Shown: positions 27,218 to 36,091, numbered from the stretch's first letter. The stretch: DNA of 64,000 nucleotides from Methylobacterium radiodurans (GCF_003173735.1 NZ_CP029551.1:2814001-2878000); one strand, 5' to 3'. Notes: generated by a model from the sequence alone, not told the origin. Numbers and translations are program-made.

Positions 27218-29215
27218 ATGGGCAGCCTGAAGAACAAGATCGTCAGCGCCGACGAGGCCGCCGCCATCATCCACGACGGCGACATGGTGGCGGTGTCGGG
27301 CTTCGTCGGCATCGGCACGCCCGACGAGCTGATCCTGGCGCTCGCCCGCCGCTTCGAGGCGACGGGCGCGCCGCGCGACCTCGGGCTGATGTTCGCGGCC
27401 GCCCCCGGCGACGGCAAGGAGCGGGGCCTCAACCGGCTGGCGCTGCCGGGCCTGGTGCGGCGGGTCGTGGGCGGCCACTGGTCGCTGGTGCCCAAGCTCG
27501 GCGCCATGGCGGTCGAGGGGGAGATCGAGGCCTACAACCTGCCGCTCGGCGTCGTCTCGCACCTCTACCGCGAGATCGCCGCGCACACGCCCGGCCACAT
27601 CACCAAGGTCGGCCTCAACACCTTCGTGGACCCGCGGCTCGAGGGCGGCAAGCTCAACGCGAAGACCACCGAAGATCTCGTCAACGTGGTCGAGCTCGGC
27701 GGCGAGCCCTGGCTCCATTACCGGGCCTTCCCGGTCCACGTCGCGCTGATCCGCGGCACGACCGCGGACCCGGCCGGCAACATCACGATGGAGCGCGAGG
27801 CGCTGACGCTGGACAACCTCGCGGCCGCCATGGCCGCGAAGAACTCGGGCGGCTTCGTGATCGCGCAGGTCGAGCGGCTGGCCGAGGCAGGCTCGCTCAA
27901 CCCGCGCGAGGTGCAGGTGCCTGGCGTGCTGGTCGATTGCGTGGTGCTGAGCCAGCCGGAGAACCACCGCCAGACCTATGGCACCGCCTACAACCACGCC
28001 TATACGGGCCGCCAGCGCGTGCCGCTGGACCGGATCGCGCCGATCGGGCTCGACGAGCGCAAGGTGATCGCGCGGCGCTGCGCCTTCGAGCTGCCGCCGG
28101 GCGGCGTGGTCAATCTCGGCATCGGCATGCCGGAGGGCGTGGCCGCGGTCGCCGCCGAGGAGCGGGTGCTGAAATACCTGACGCTCACCGCCGAGCCCGG
28201 CGTGATCGGCGGCCTGCCGCAGGGCGGGCTCGATTTCGGTGCGGCGCTCAATCCCGCGGCGGTGCTGCACCAGAACCAGCAATTCGACTTCTACGACGGC
28301 GGCGGGCTCGACCTCGCCTGCCTCGGCCTCGCCCAGTGCGACGGCCAAGGCAACGTCAACGTCAGCCGCTTCGGCAAAAGGCTCGCGGGGGCGGGCGGCT
28401 TCATCAACATCTCGCAGAACGCCAAGAGCCTCGTCTTCGCCGGCACCTTCACGGCGGGCGGGCTGGGGATCGCGATCGAGGACGGGCAGGTGCGCATCCT
28501 GCAGGAGGGGCGCTCGCGGAAGTTCATCGCTGCGGTGGAGCAGGTGACCTTCTCCGGCGCCTTCGCGGCCGAGCGCGGGCAGCCCGTGCTCTACGTGACG
28601 GAGCGCTGCGTCTTCCGGCGCACCCGGGCCGGCATGGAACTCATCGAGGTGGCGCCCGGCATCGACATCGAGCGGGACATCCTCGCCCAGATGGGCTTCG
28701 CGCCGATCGTCCAGAATCCGAGGCCGATGGACCCGCGCCTGTTCCGCGAGGGCGTGATGGGGCTGGAGCCCTGGCTGCTCGGCCTCTCTCTTGCAGAGCG
28801 GATCAGCTACGATCCGGAGCGCAACATCCTGTTCTCGAATCTCGAAGGCCACCAGATCCGCACGATCGACGACGTCGAGCTGGTGCGCCGCGAGTACGAG
28901 CGAGCCTGCCAGGAGATCGGCCGCAAGGTCCATCTCGTGGCGAACTACGACGGGTTCGAGTGCGACCCGACGGTGAGCGACGCCTATTTCTCCACCATCG
29001 CGTATCTGGAGAATCGCTACTACGAGACCGCGGCGCGTTACACCACGAGCGCCTTCATGCGGCTGAAGCTCGGCGCCTCGCTGGCAAGTCGCGATCTGGC
29101 GCCCCACGTGTTCGAGACAAAAGCAGAGGCACAGGCGAGGAATACGGCCCTAAGCGTGCCCATCAAGCCGCGGCCCGCCACGCCGCAGCCTCCTAAGGAA
29201 CCCCAGAATGCCTGA
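27218..29215 (+). CDS. Family I acyl-CoA:carboxylate CoA-transferase (Pct/YdiF-like) with C-terminal extension
   Basis: A 665-residue protein. Residues 1-about 515 align by eye with propionate CoA-transferase/YdiF: a fused alpha-beta CoA-transferase with 'GFVGIGTPDELILAL', 'AALNPAAVLHQNQQFDFYDG' and the thioester-forming Glu326 in LTAEPGVIGG. About 150 extra residues follow (LAERISYDPERNILF... to ARYTTSAFMRLKLG). Pct-type enzymes activate small hydroxyacids, including 4-hydroxybutyrate, using acetyl-CoA or propionyl-CoA. The ribosome-binding site is GGGGAGGGGG, 7 nt before the ATG. It lies downstream of PhaC and overlaps gabD by 8 bp. Confidence 0.9.
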   Translation: MGSLKNKIVSADEAAAIIHDGDMVAVSGFVGIGTPDELILALARRFEATGAPRDLGLMFAAAPGDGKERGLNRLALPGLVRRVVGGHWSLVPKLGAMAVEGEIEAYNLPLGVVSHLYREIAAHTPGHITKVGLNTFVDPRLEGGKLNAKTTEDLVNVVELGGEPWLHYRAFPVHVALIRGTTADPAGNITMEREALTLDNLAAAMAAKNSGGFVIAQVERLAEAGSLNPREVQVPGVLVDCVVLSQPENHRQTYGTAYNHAYTGRQRVPLDRIAPIGLDERKVIARRCAFELPPGGVVNLGIGMPEGVAAVAAEERVLKYLTLTAEPGVIGGLPQGGLDFGAALNPAAVLHQNQQFDFYDGGGLDLACLGLAQCDGQGNVNVSRFGKRLAGAGGFINISQNAKSLVFAGTFTAGGLGIAIEDGQVRILQEGRSRKFIAAVEQVTFSGAFAAERGQPVLYVTERCVFRRTRAGMELIEVAPGIDIERDILAQMGFAPIVQNPRPMDPRLFREGVMGLEPWLLGLSLAERISYDPERNILFSNLEGHQIRTIDDVELVRREYERACQEIGRKVHLVANYDGFECDPTVSDAYFSTIAYLENRYYETAARYTTSAFMRLKLGASLASRDLAPHVFETKAEAQARNTALSVPIKPRPATPQPPKEPQNA

Positions 29216-30680
29216 GACCGAGACCCTGTCCCTGAAGGACCCGAGCCTGCTCGTCGATGCCTGCCTGATCGGCGGCGAATGGTCGAAGAGCGGGTCCGGG
29301 TCGATCGAGGTGACGAACCCCGCCACCGGCGCCGTCATTGCACGCGTGCCCAACATAGGCGCCGAGGAGACGCGCCGGGCGATCGAGGCGGCGCACGCGG
29401 CCTATCCGGCCTGGCGCGCCAAGACCGCCGCCGAGCGCGCCACGCTGCTCAAGAAGCTCGCGGCGCTGATCACCGAGAACCAGGAGGATCTCGCCCGCAT
29501 CCTCACCGCCGAGCAGGGCAAGTCGCTCGCCGAGGCGCGGGCCGAGGTCACCATGTCGGCGGGTTATGTCACGTGGTTCGCCGAGGAGGCCCGGCGCGTC
29601 TACGGCGAGGTCATCCCCTCGCCCTGGCAGAACCGGCGCATCCTGGTCACCAAGGAGCCGGTCGGCGTGGTGGGGGCGATCACGCCCTGGAACTTCCCGT
29701 CCTCGATGATCGCCCGCAAGCTCGCCCCCGCGCTCGCCGCCGGCTGCCCGATCGTGATCAAGCCCGCCACCCAGACCCCGCTCTCGGGCTTGGTCTGGGG
29801 CCTGCTCTGTGAGCGGGCCGGCATCCCGGCGGGCCTCGTCTCGATCCTCACCGGCTCGGCCCGGGCGATCGGGGGCGAACTCACCGGCAACCCGCTGGTG
29901 AAGAAGATCACCTTCACGGGCTCGACCGAGGTCGGCAAGATCCTGATGAGCCAGGCCGCCGGCACGGTGAAGAAGGTGTCGATGGAGCTCGGCGGCAACG
30001 CGCCCTTCATCGTCTTCGACGACGCCGACCTCGACCGGGCGGTCGAGGGCGCGATGCTGGCCAAGTACCGCAACTCGGGCCAGACCTGCGTCTGCACCAA
30101 CCGGGTGCTGGTGCAGGACGGCATCTACGACGCCTTCGCGGAGAAGATGGCCGCAGCCGCCAAGGCCCTGAAGGTCGGCAACGGCGCGGAGGAGGGCGTG
30201 GTGCAGGGCCCGCTCATCGACCACGCCGCGGTCGAGAAGGTCGAGGCGCATATCCGCGACGCCACCGCCAAGGGCGCGCGGGTGATCGCGGGGGGCCGCC
30301 GCCACGCGCTCGGCGGCTCGTTCTTCGAGCCGACCGTGCTGGTCGACGTGGTGCCGGGCATGGATGTCGCCAAGGAGGAGACCTTCGGGCCGTTGGCGCC
30401 GCTCTTCCGCTTCCGCGACGAGGCGGAGGCGATCCGGATGGCCAACGACACGGAGTTCGGGCTGGCCTGCTACTTCTACACGCGCGATCTCGGGCGGGTC
30501 TTCCGGGTCTCGGAGGCGCTGGAATACGGCATGGTCGGCGTCAACGAGGGCATCATCACCACCGAGGTGGCGCCCTTCGGCGGCGTGAAGGAGTCGGGCG
30601 TCGGCCGCGAGGGCGGCCACCAGGGCATCGACGACTACCTGAACACCAAGTACGTCTGCGTCGGCGGCCTCGGCACCTGA
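29208..30680 (+). CDS. gabD: NAD(P)-dependent succinate-semialdehyde dehydrogenase
   Basis: A 490-residue aldehyde dehydrogenase. It is close to E. coli GabD throughout, including VVGAITPWNFP, 'KPATQTPLSGL', 'MELGGNAPFIVFDDADLDRA', and catalytic Cys294 with the neighbouring regulatory Cys296 in GQTCVCTN. It oxidises succinate semialdehyde to succinate in the cytoplasm. In this operon it would drain the proposed 2-oxoglutarate decarboxylase product back to the TCA cycle, competing with the 4-hydroxybutyrate branch. The start overlaps the CoA-transferase stop by 8 bp, and a stem-loop follows the stop. Confidence 0.94.
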   Translation: MPETETLSLKDPSLLVDACLIGGEWSKSGSGSIEVTNPATGAVIARVPNIGAEETRRAIEAAHAAYPAWRAKTAAERATLLKKLAALITENQEDLARILTAEQGKSLAEARAEVTMSAGYVTWFAEEARRVYGEVIPSPWQNRRILVTKEPVGVVGAITPWNFPSSMIARKLAPALAAGCPIVIKPATQTPLSGLVWGLLCERAGIPAGLVSILTGSARAIGGELTGNPLVKKITFTGSTEVGKILMSQAAGTVKKVSMELGGNAPFIVFDDADLDRAVEGAMLAKYRNSGQTCVCTNRVLVQDGIYDAFAEKMAAAAKALKVGNGAEEGVVQGPLIDHAAVEKVEAHIRDATAKGARVIAGGRRHALGGSFFEPTVLVDVVPGMDVAKEETFGPLAPLFRFRDEAEAIRMANDTEFGLACYFYTRDLGRVFRVSEALEYGMVGVNEGIITTEVAPFGGVKESGVGREGGHQGIDDYLNTKYVCVGGLGT

Positions 30681-30693
30681 GGCAGGTCTCCGG

Positions 30694-30713
30694 CCCGCCC
30701 CCGTGGGGGCGGG
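30694..30713 (+). terminator. GC-rich hairpin after gabD
   Basis: A perfect 9-bp stem, CCCGCCCCC/GGGGGCGGG, around a GT turn lies 14 bp after the gabD stop. There is no T tract, so it may be a weak or factor-assisted terminator. Confidence 0.5.
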
Positions 30714-31064
30714 TCGGCAGACAGCTCACGCCGCGGGACATGGCCTCGACCGACGCGACTCCGTCGCGGTCGGCCCGGTCCGAAGAGACCGGAAACAAGG
30801 CTCCCCGTGCCGCTCTTGAGCCCGGCGCCCGGCGATGCGGGCGAGGGTCTCCACAGCGGTCCGACCAGGGTAGCGCCTCACAGACAGAATAGCCGCAGGC
30901 GGACACACGCCAGAAATGCGTGCGTCCGAAACTCTGCCGGCCGGGTCGCGATCCGCGACACGGCTGGCGGGCCGCCACCGACGCCCCCTCCGCCGGGGGC
31001 GGCCCGCCGCGCCTCGGCGTCGGAAGCGAGCCGGCGCTCCAGCCACCCCTCGGTGAGCCGCGTG
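30714..31064. other. Intergenic stretch between converging transcription units
   Basis: The stretch lies between the gabD hairpin and the CHAD gene stop (gabD and the CHAD gene converge). No protein with family features, RNA or repeat is recognisable; open frames here are antisense extensions of the neighbour. Confidence 0.45.
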
Positions 31065-32597
31065 TCAGCGCCAGAACGGCTTCACGTCGACCAAGTCGTC
31101 GTGGGCCTCGGCCGCCTTCTCGAGGAGGGCGTCGGCGTCCGCCTCCTTGTCGGCGGCGGTGAGGCCCGCCGCGAACGCGACCATTCCGTCCGCCGGTCCG
31201 TCCTCTGGCACGGCGAGGTCCGCCATCACCGTGTGGGCCGTGGCGAGATCGTTGAGCGCGCCGAGATGGTCCTGCAGATCGGAGAGCGCGTCGCCGAAGA
31301 CCTTGTGGCGCTTGCGGGCCTTCTTGGAATCGTAGAGCCCGGCGAAGAACTCGGCGCCGTAGCGCAGCTTCTTGGCGGCGATGCGGACCCGGTGGCGCTC
31401 CTCCGGGTCGAGCCGGTCGAGGTGGCGGCCGCGCTGCTTCACGCGGCGCCGGAAGCGATCGAGCACCCGGGCGGCGAAGTCGCGGGCATCCTCGTCGGCG
31501 CCGGGGGCCTCGCGCCATGGCCCGGTCTCGATCCAGGCGACGAGATCGATCAGCAGCGCGCGCCATTCCGGGGCGTCGAGGGTGGCCAGCACGGCGGCGT
31601 AGGCGCGGGCGTGCTCGGCCTCCAGCCGCTCGCGCAGGGCCACAAGGCCGGGCTCGTCCGGCCGGCGCTCGATCTCGGCGGGCAGGGTGGTGGCCAGGAA
31701 GACGTCGAGGTTGCGCGCCTGCCCGAAAGGCTCGGTGACCCGCTTGATCTCGTCGTTGAGGATCGCGGCGCGCGGGTCGGCCGAGAGCAGCGGCTTGAAC
31801 AGCGAGAAGGCCGAGCGGAGGCGACGGATCGCGACCCGCATCTGGTGCAGAGCCTCCGGCGGCTTCGCGGCCAGAAAGACGGCCTCGTTCAGGCGCAACT
31901 GGCGCAGGCAGGCCAGCGCGATCAGGCGGAAGGCGTCCGCCGCGCGCGCACCCTCCGGCATCACGACCGGCTCGGCCTTCGTCGGGCGGAGCGAGCGGCC
32001 GTCGAGGAGGGCGAAGCCGCGCTCGCTCTTGGCGCGCGCCCCGAGGCGCAGCGGGACGGTCTCGGCGAGCGCCTGGGCCAGGGCGAAGAGATCGCCGGCC
32101 GTGCCGGATTCGAGTTCGAGTTCCAGCTCGGTCAGGGCGGCGTCCCCGCTCGACGGCGTCTCGACCCGGCCCTCGTCGCGGGTCACCAGGATGCGCGAGG
32201 CCCCGTAATCGACCGGGTGCTCGGCCCGCATCACCACGGTGCTGAACTGGGGCGCGAGCGCTGGATCCTTCGCCCCCTCCAGCACCGCGCGGACCGGCGT
32301 GTCGGCGAAGCCCTCCGGTTCCGGCGCCTCGCCCGGGACGGGCACTTCCCACTCGGCCCGGTCGAACAGGCCGATGCCGCCCTCGCCGGACTTCACGGTC
32401 TGCACGAAGGTCTCGCCCTTGCGCCGGACCCGGAGCGTCAGCCCGGCCGCGCGCAGGTCCTGGTCGGCGGTGTCGAAGTAGGTGGAGACGATAAGCCGGG
32501 GCTCCGGTGCCCCCTGGAGCAGCGGGTGCCTGGCCAGGGCGGAGAGATCCGGCCCGACGCATTCCAGTTTCAGCTCGACCTCGCGCGGCGCGCTCAT
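31065..32597 (-). CDS. CYTH-CHAD protein (inorganic triphosphatase-like domain plus polyphosphate-binding CHAD domain)
   Basis: A 510-residue cytoplasmic protein. Residues 1-about 200 are a CYTH triphosphate-tunnel domain with the ExExK start (EVELKLE) and paired basic/acidic strands (LRVRRKG, ELELELES). Residues about 225-500 are a CHAD domain, a helical bundle with basic His/Arg motifs 'LHQMRVAIRRLRSAF' and RHRVRIAAKKLRYGAEFF. CYTH domains hydrolyse triphosphates, and CHAD domains bind polyphosphate and localise to granules. The ATG at 32597 is chosen because the domain begins immediately there; longer upstream frames lack homology. Its nearness to a PHA operon may be coincidental, since CHAD proteins can also associate with PHA granules. 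Confidence 0.9.
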   Translation of the reverse strand: MSAPREVELKLECVGPDLSALARHPLLQGAPEPRLIVSTYFDTADQDLRAAGLTLRVRRKGETFVQTVKSGEGGIGLFDRAEWEVPVPGEAPEPEGFADTPVRAVLEGAKDPALAPQFSTVVMRAEHPVDYGASRILVTRDEGRVETPSSGDAALTELELELESGTAGDLFALAQALAETVPLRLGARAKSERGFALLDGRSLRPTKAEPVVMPEGARAADAFRLIALACLRQLRLNEAVFLAAKPPEALHQMRVAIRRLRSAFSLFKPLLSADPRAAILNDEIKRVTEPFGQARNLDVFLATTLPAEIERRPDEPGLVALRERLEAEHARAYAAVLATLDAPEWRALLIDLVAWIETGPWREAPGADEDARDFAARVLDRFRRRVKQRGRHLDRLDPEERHRVRIAAKKLRYGAEFFAGLYDSKKARKRHKVFGDALSDLQDHLGALNDLATAHTVMADLAVPEDGPADGMVAFAAGLTAADKEADADALLEKAAEAHDDLVDVKPFWR

Positions 32598-32869
32598 GCA
32601 GTGTCTTTCCGTCTCCTCGGGACCGCCCGCAGGGCGGCCGATGCCGTCGATTCGCGTCCGTCGCGCGTGCGGCGTCGTGTCATAGCACGTCCTGGCCCAC
32701 GCGCCGGTCCGCGTCGGCAACGCGCGAACCGGCGAAGGGATCGACGGCGGCGCGCGGAAGGCGACGCCCGAAGCCTGCGGACGCGGCGGCGCGTCGCGCA
32801 CCGGAACCCGCGGGCGCCCGCCCGCACTGTCTGCACGGATTTCCCGACCCTGGAGACGGAGCGGACGCA

Positions 32870-33334
32870 ATGCGATTCACCCCCCGGCACACGTTGCTGG
32901 TCGGCAGCCTGATCACGGCCTTGGCGCTCGCGGGCCCGGCCTCGGCCGAGCAGACGAAGCCGCTGCCGAAGCCCGCTACCGACGCCATGCCCCCCATCGA
33001 GCTGACCATCGACGAGCAAGACGGGAAGCCCGTCTGCGCCCCCGCGGAGCTGCGCCTGCCGGCCGACACCAATGTGGAGATCCGCGTGGTCAGCCACGCT
33101 AAGACGCCGGTGACGATCACGGCGCCGGGCCAGTTCGAGAACGCCCGTGTTCTCCACGCGGACGGCGACCTCGTCCATGTGGCGAGCGAGAAGGGCTACC
33201 TCGTCAAGCAGAACGGGAAGGGGACGCTGCGGCTTCGCACCCTGCCGGCGGGCGAGCACGACTTCGCCTGCACCGCCACGACGAAGCAGAACGCGCCCTT
33301 CGTGGGCAAGCTCGTCCTCACGCCGCCGGCCTGA
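32870..33334 (+). CDS. Periplasmic cupredoxin-like protein
   Basis: A 154-residue protein with a cleavable signal peptide (MRFTPRHTLL...PASA, cut near residue 26). The mature domain has a beta-sandwich pattern ending in 'LPAGEHDFACTATTKQ', with a Cys and nearby His that resemble EfeO-type cupredoxin domains. The full type 1 copper ligand set (His, Cys, His, Met) is not clear, so copper binding is uncertain. A GGAGACGGAG ribosome-binding region supports the ATG. It is divergent from the CYTH-CHAD gene. Confidence 0.65.
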   Translation: MRFTPRHTLLVGSLITALALAGPASAEQTKPLPKPATDAMPPIELTIDEQDGKPVCAPAELRLPADTNVEIRVVSHAKTPVTITAPGQFENARVLHADGDLVHVASEKGYLVKQNGKGTLRLRTLPAGEHDFACTATTKQNAPFVGKLVLTPPA

Positions 33335-33409
33335 CGGCCCTTCCGGTCCGAGCCATTTCGGTTCATGCCTCTCCGGCATTGCACAGCCCGCATGCCGGAG
33401 GGGGGATTC

Positions 33410-34039
33410 GTGTACGAGCCGCAGCATTTTCGCGAGGACGACCCCACGCTCCTGGCCGGACTGGTGCGTGCCCACCCCCTCGGCCTCCTCGTCAGCGCCG
33501 GCCCGGGCGGCCTGCTGGCGAACCCGATCCCGTTCCTGCTCGACGACGACGGCGCGCACGGCACGCTCCGCGCCCACTTGGCCCGCCCCAACCTGCAATG
33601 GCAGGATCTCGCGACCGTGAGTGAGTGCCTCTGCGTGTTCCAGGGGCCTCAGGCCTATGTGACGCCCTCTTGGTACGCGACCAAGCGCGAGACCGGTCGG
33701 GTCGTGCCGACTTGGAACTACGCGGTGGTCCAGGCCTGGGGCCGCCCCCGCGTCGTCGAGGACGAAGGCTGGCTGCGCCGCCAGATCGAGGACCTGACGG
33801 CGGCCCGCGAGGCCGCACGGCCCGAGCCCTGGGCGGTCTCCGATGCGCCCGAGGCGTTCACCGCCGCCCAGATCCGCGGCATCGTCGGGATCGAGATCAC
33901 GCTCACGCGCATCGCCGGCAAGTGGAAGATGAGCCAGAACCGCTCGGAGGCCGACCGGGCAGGCGTCGTCGCCGGACTGACGGAGGAAGGCGGCCCGGCC
34001 GATCCGGTCGCGGCGCTGGTGGGACGCTCCCGGCCGTGA
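33410..34039 (+). CDS. FMN-binding negative transcriptional regulator, PaiB family
   Basis: A 209-residue split-barrel flavin-binding protein. The motifs match PaiB: YEPQHFREDDPTLLAGLV at the start, 'GLLANPIPFLLDDDGAHGTL', 'AYVTPSWYATKRETGRVVPT' and the terminal KWKMSQNR. B. subtilis PaiB represses sporulation and degradative enzymes; the target here is unknown. The GTG at 33410, 8 nt after GGAGG, gives the family's usual N-terminus and length. An ATG at 33365 would add 15 unrelated residues. It converges with the SDR gene across a hairpin. Confidence 0.9.
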   Translation: MYEPQHFREDDPTLLAGLVRAHPLGLLVSAGPGGLLANPIPFLLDDDGAHGTLRAHLARPNLQWQDLATVSECLCVFQGPQAYVTPSWYATKRETGRVVPTWNYAVVQAWGRPRVVEDEGWLRRQIEDLTAAREAARPEPWAVSDAPEAFTAAQIRGIVGIEITLTRIAGKWKMSQNRSEADRAGVVAGLTEEGGPADPVAALVGRSRP

Positions 34040-34088
34040 TCGCCTGCCGCAACATCCCCCGCCGACCGGGTGATCACACCGGCCAGCG

Positions 34089-34114
34089 GGCGAGCGCTTC
34101 CGGGCGCGCTCGCC
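34089..34114. terminator. Bidirectional hairpin between paiB-like and SDR genes
   Basis: A perfect 9-bp stem, GGCGAGCGC/GCGCTCGCC, with an 8-nt loop lies between two convergent stop codons. It lacks a T tract. Confidence 0.45.
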
Positions 34115-34123
34115 GCCGCGCCG

Positions 34124-34870
34124 TCAGCGGATGCCGCCGCTGGCGTTGATCACCTCGCCGGTCAGCCAGCGGGCCTCGTCGGAGGCGAGGAACGCCACCA
34201 CCCCGGCGATGTCGTCCGGCTGGCCCGCGCGGCCGAGCGGCGTCTGCGCGACGATGCCGGCCTCCATGTCCGAGCCGACGACGCCGGCCGTGTGCGTGCC
34301 CTCGGTGACCACCAGGCCGGGGCTCACCACGTTGACGCGGATCTTGCGGGGGGCCAGTTCGTTGGCGAGCACGCCCGAGAGCGCGTTCACCGCACCCTTG
34401 GTACCCGCATAGGCCGCCGCGGTCGGGGTGTGCACGTCGGTGATCGCCGACGAGATGTTGATGATGCTGCCCCCTTCGCCCAGATGCTTCGCGGCCGCCT
34501 GGGTCGCCAGCAGGACGCCCAGCACGTTCACGTCGAAGAGGCGGCGGTAATGCGCCTCCGTCACCTCCTCGATCGCGGCGAACTCGTAGACGCCGGAATT
34601 GTTGACCAGCACGTCGAGACGGCCGAACCGCTCCACCGCCGCCTCGATCAGGCCATGAGCCTGCTCGGCCTTGGAGACGTCGCCCTGGACCGCGACGGCC
34701 CGGCCGCCGGCCGCCGTGATGGCCGCGACCACCGCCTCCGCGCCCGCCTTGCTCGACGCGTAGTTGACAACCACCGCCGCGCCCTCGCGCCCCAGCGCCC
34801 TGGCGATACCGGCGCCGATGCCCTTCGATGCGCCGGTCACGACCGCGACCTTGCCTTCAAGCTTTGCCAT
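34124..34870 (-). CDS. Short-chain dehydrogenase/reductase (classical SDR)
   Basis: A 248-residue NAD(P)-dependent oxidoreductase. It shows the cofactor motif TGASKGIG (residues about 12-19), the NNSG motif, a catalytic Ser in 'SIINISSAI' and YAGTK (YxxxK). Similar proteins are annotated as 3-oxoacyl-ACP reductase or glucose 1-dehydrogenase; the substrate cannot be deduced. It is divergent from an ArsR-type regulator with 133 bp between the ATG codons. This arrangement suggests the regulator controls it. Confidence 0.9.
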   Translation of the reverse strand: MAKLEGKVAVVTGASKGIGAGIARALGREGAAVVVNYASSKAGAEAVVAAITAAGGRAVAVQGDVSKAEQAHGLIEAAVERFGRLDVLVNNSGVYEFAAIEEVTEAHYRRLFDVNVLGVLLATQAAAKHLGEGGSIINISSAITDVHTPTAAAYAGTKGAVNALSGVLANELAPRKIRVNVVSPGLVVTEGTHTAGVVGSDMEAGIVAQTPLGRAGQPDDIAGVVAFLASDEARWLTGEVINASGGIR

Positions 34871-34947
34871 GTGGGCGAACCTTCCGTGCTATCCTTCGCA
34901 GATGACCTGCGCATGGGCCGGCGCCCGGACGGCGGCCTCGGTCCCAT

Positions 34948-34966
34948 AGTTCGGAAGTTTGGAACT
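34948..34966. promoter_or_regulatory. Inverted repeat, candidate operator in the SDR/ArsR divergent region
   Basis: AGTTC and GAACT arms flank a 9-bp spacer within the shared control region, 38 bp before the ArsR-type ATG. ArsR dimers bind imperfect palindromes of this size, but binding here is inferred. Confidence 0.4.
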
Positions 34967-35003
34967 GTGGCGCGATGGTTCAAGACCCCCATATGAGAAA
35001 ACG

Positions 35004-35384
35004 ATGAGGCCGCTGTTCCACCCAGACATCGAGGACGTGCCCCCCGAGGCGATCCTGCACGCCTTGTCCGACCCGAACCGCGCGGCGATCTTCGCGAGGA
35101 TCATGAAGGCGGGCTGCGTCGAGGCCTGCTCGGCCGTCTCCGCCCTGGGAGACCGGGTCCTGCCGAAATCGTCGCTGTCCAACCACGTCAAGGTGCTGCG
35201 CGAGGCCGGCCTGATCCGCAGCGAGCGTCACGGCGTGGAGATGCGCAACCATTCGCGCTGCGCCGAGGTGGAGGCGCGGTTCCCGGGGCTCCTCGCCGCG
35301 ATCATCAATGCCTACGCCTCGGATGCCGCCGACCGCTCGGCCGTCGTGCCAGGCGGCGCACCACCGGACCGGGTTGAGGGCTGA
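35004..35384 (+). CDS. ArsR-family winged-helix transcriptional regulator
   Basis: A 126-residue DNA-binding protein. The winged helix-turn-helix spans about residues 12-95: ILHALSDPNRAAIFARIM, the recognition helix 'KSSLSNHVKVLREAGLIRSE', then the wing 'RHGVEMRNHSR'. There is a single Cys-containing stretch (GCVEACSAV), but not the classic CVC metal site, so a non-metal effector is likely. The ATG at 35004 is preferred to an upstream TTG at 34959. It probably regulates the divergent SDR and itself through the inverted repeat upstream. Confidence 0.88.
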   Translation: MRPLFHPDIEDVPPEAILHALSDPNRAAIFARIMKAGCVEACSAVSALGDRVLPKSSLSNHVKVLREAGLIRSERHGVEMRNHSRCAEVEARFPGLLAAIINAYASDAADRSAVVPGGAPPDRVEG

Positions 35385-35679
35385 TCCCGGCGTTCGGGCT
35401 GCCCCGGGGCCGGGCCGGCGTCAGGATCCCCATCCGAGCGGCTGCGCGCCGCCGCCCGCTTTCACTGGAGCCGTCGGCGATCAGATGTGAATGGAACACG
35501 TCTCTCCGGTCGAAGGCTGCTCGGCCACAGAGTCCGTTCCGACTTCGGCCGAGCCTGCTCTAGCTGCATCGCAGCAAAACGTTCCGAGCGATTGTATAGA
35601 ACCTTTCCTGATCCGGATCGTTCGTAGGTGGATCACTGTGGATCACCGCAGGACATCTCTTCAGAACCCGGAGAACACC

Positions 35680-35952
35680 ATGCGCGCAACCGCCCTCGCC
35701 TTCGCCGCCACGCTCGCCCTGACCGGCGCAGCCTTCGCGCAGGCGACCACGACGCCCGGCAGCACGGTCGGCATGCCCGCCGGCAGCGCCGAGCAGAACA
35801 TGAACAATCCGGGCAGCGTGAAGAGCAACGCCGAGAAGGGCATGCCGGGCCGCGACATGCCGGGCGCGACCGGGACGGTGGCGCCCGGCGGCGCGGGCAC
35901 CGGAACCGGGGCCACGATGCCGCGCACCGGCACCGCCCCCGCGGCCCGCTGA
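35680..35952 (+). CDS. Small secreted Gly/Pro/Thr-rich protein
   Basis: A 90-residue protein with a clear signal peptide (MRATALAFAATLALTGAAFA, cleaved before QATTTPG). The mature part is about 70 residues, low in complexity, with 'MPGRDMPGATGTVAPGG'-type stretches and no Cys. I do not recognise a family with known function. A CGGAGAA ribosome-binding site precedes the ATG, and a 15-bp-stem hairpin follows the stop, so it is probably monocistronic. It resembles the 99-residue protein at 56181 in design, though not evidently in sequence. Confidence 0.7.
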   Translation: MRATALAFAATLALTGAAFAQATTTPGSTVGMPAGSAEQNMNNPGSVKSNAEKGMPGRDMPGATGTVAPGGAGTGTGATMPRTGTAPAAR

Positions 35953-35966
35953 TCTAACACCGGAGG

Positions 35967-35999
35967 CGTGCCCTGGGGACCCACGGTCTCCGGGGCACG
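35967..35999 (+). terminator. Long hairpin after the small secreted protein gene (dispersed palindrome copy B)
   Basis: CGTGCCC (35967-35973) pairs with GGGCACG (35993-35999), and the pairing continues inward with two G-T pairs for a 15-bp stem and CAC loop. It includes the 19-bp block shared with 13631-13649. There is no strong T tract. Confidence 0.55.
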
Positions 36000-36091
36000 T
36001 CTGTGCCTGCGACGCCGCGCCCGATACAGGCCGGGGCGGCCGGGGCCCGAACCGCTTGGCCCCTCTGGCGTTCGGGTCTAGATCTGCGCCT

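Noticed and set aside
31065..32597. CHAD protein as a PHA granule phasin linked to the operon upstream
   Set aside because: The genes converge and are separated by a hairpin and about 350 bp. CHAD domains bind polyphosphate, so the link is only positional.
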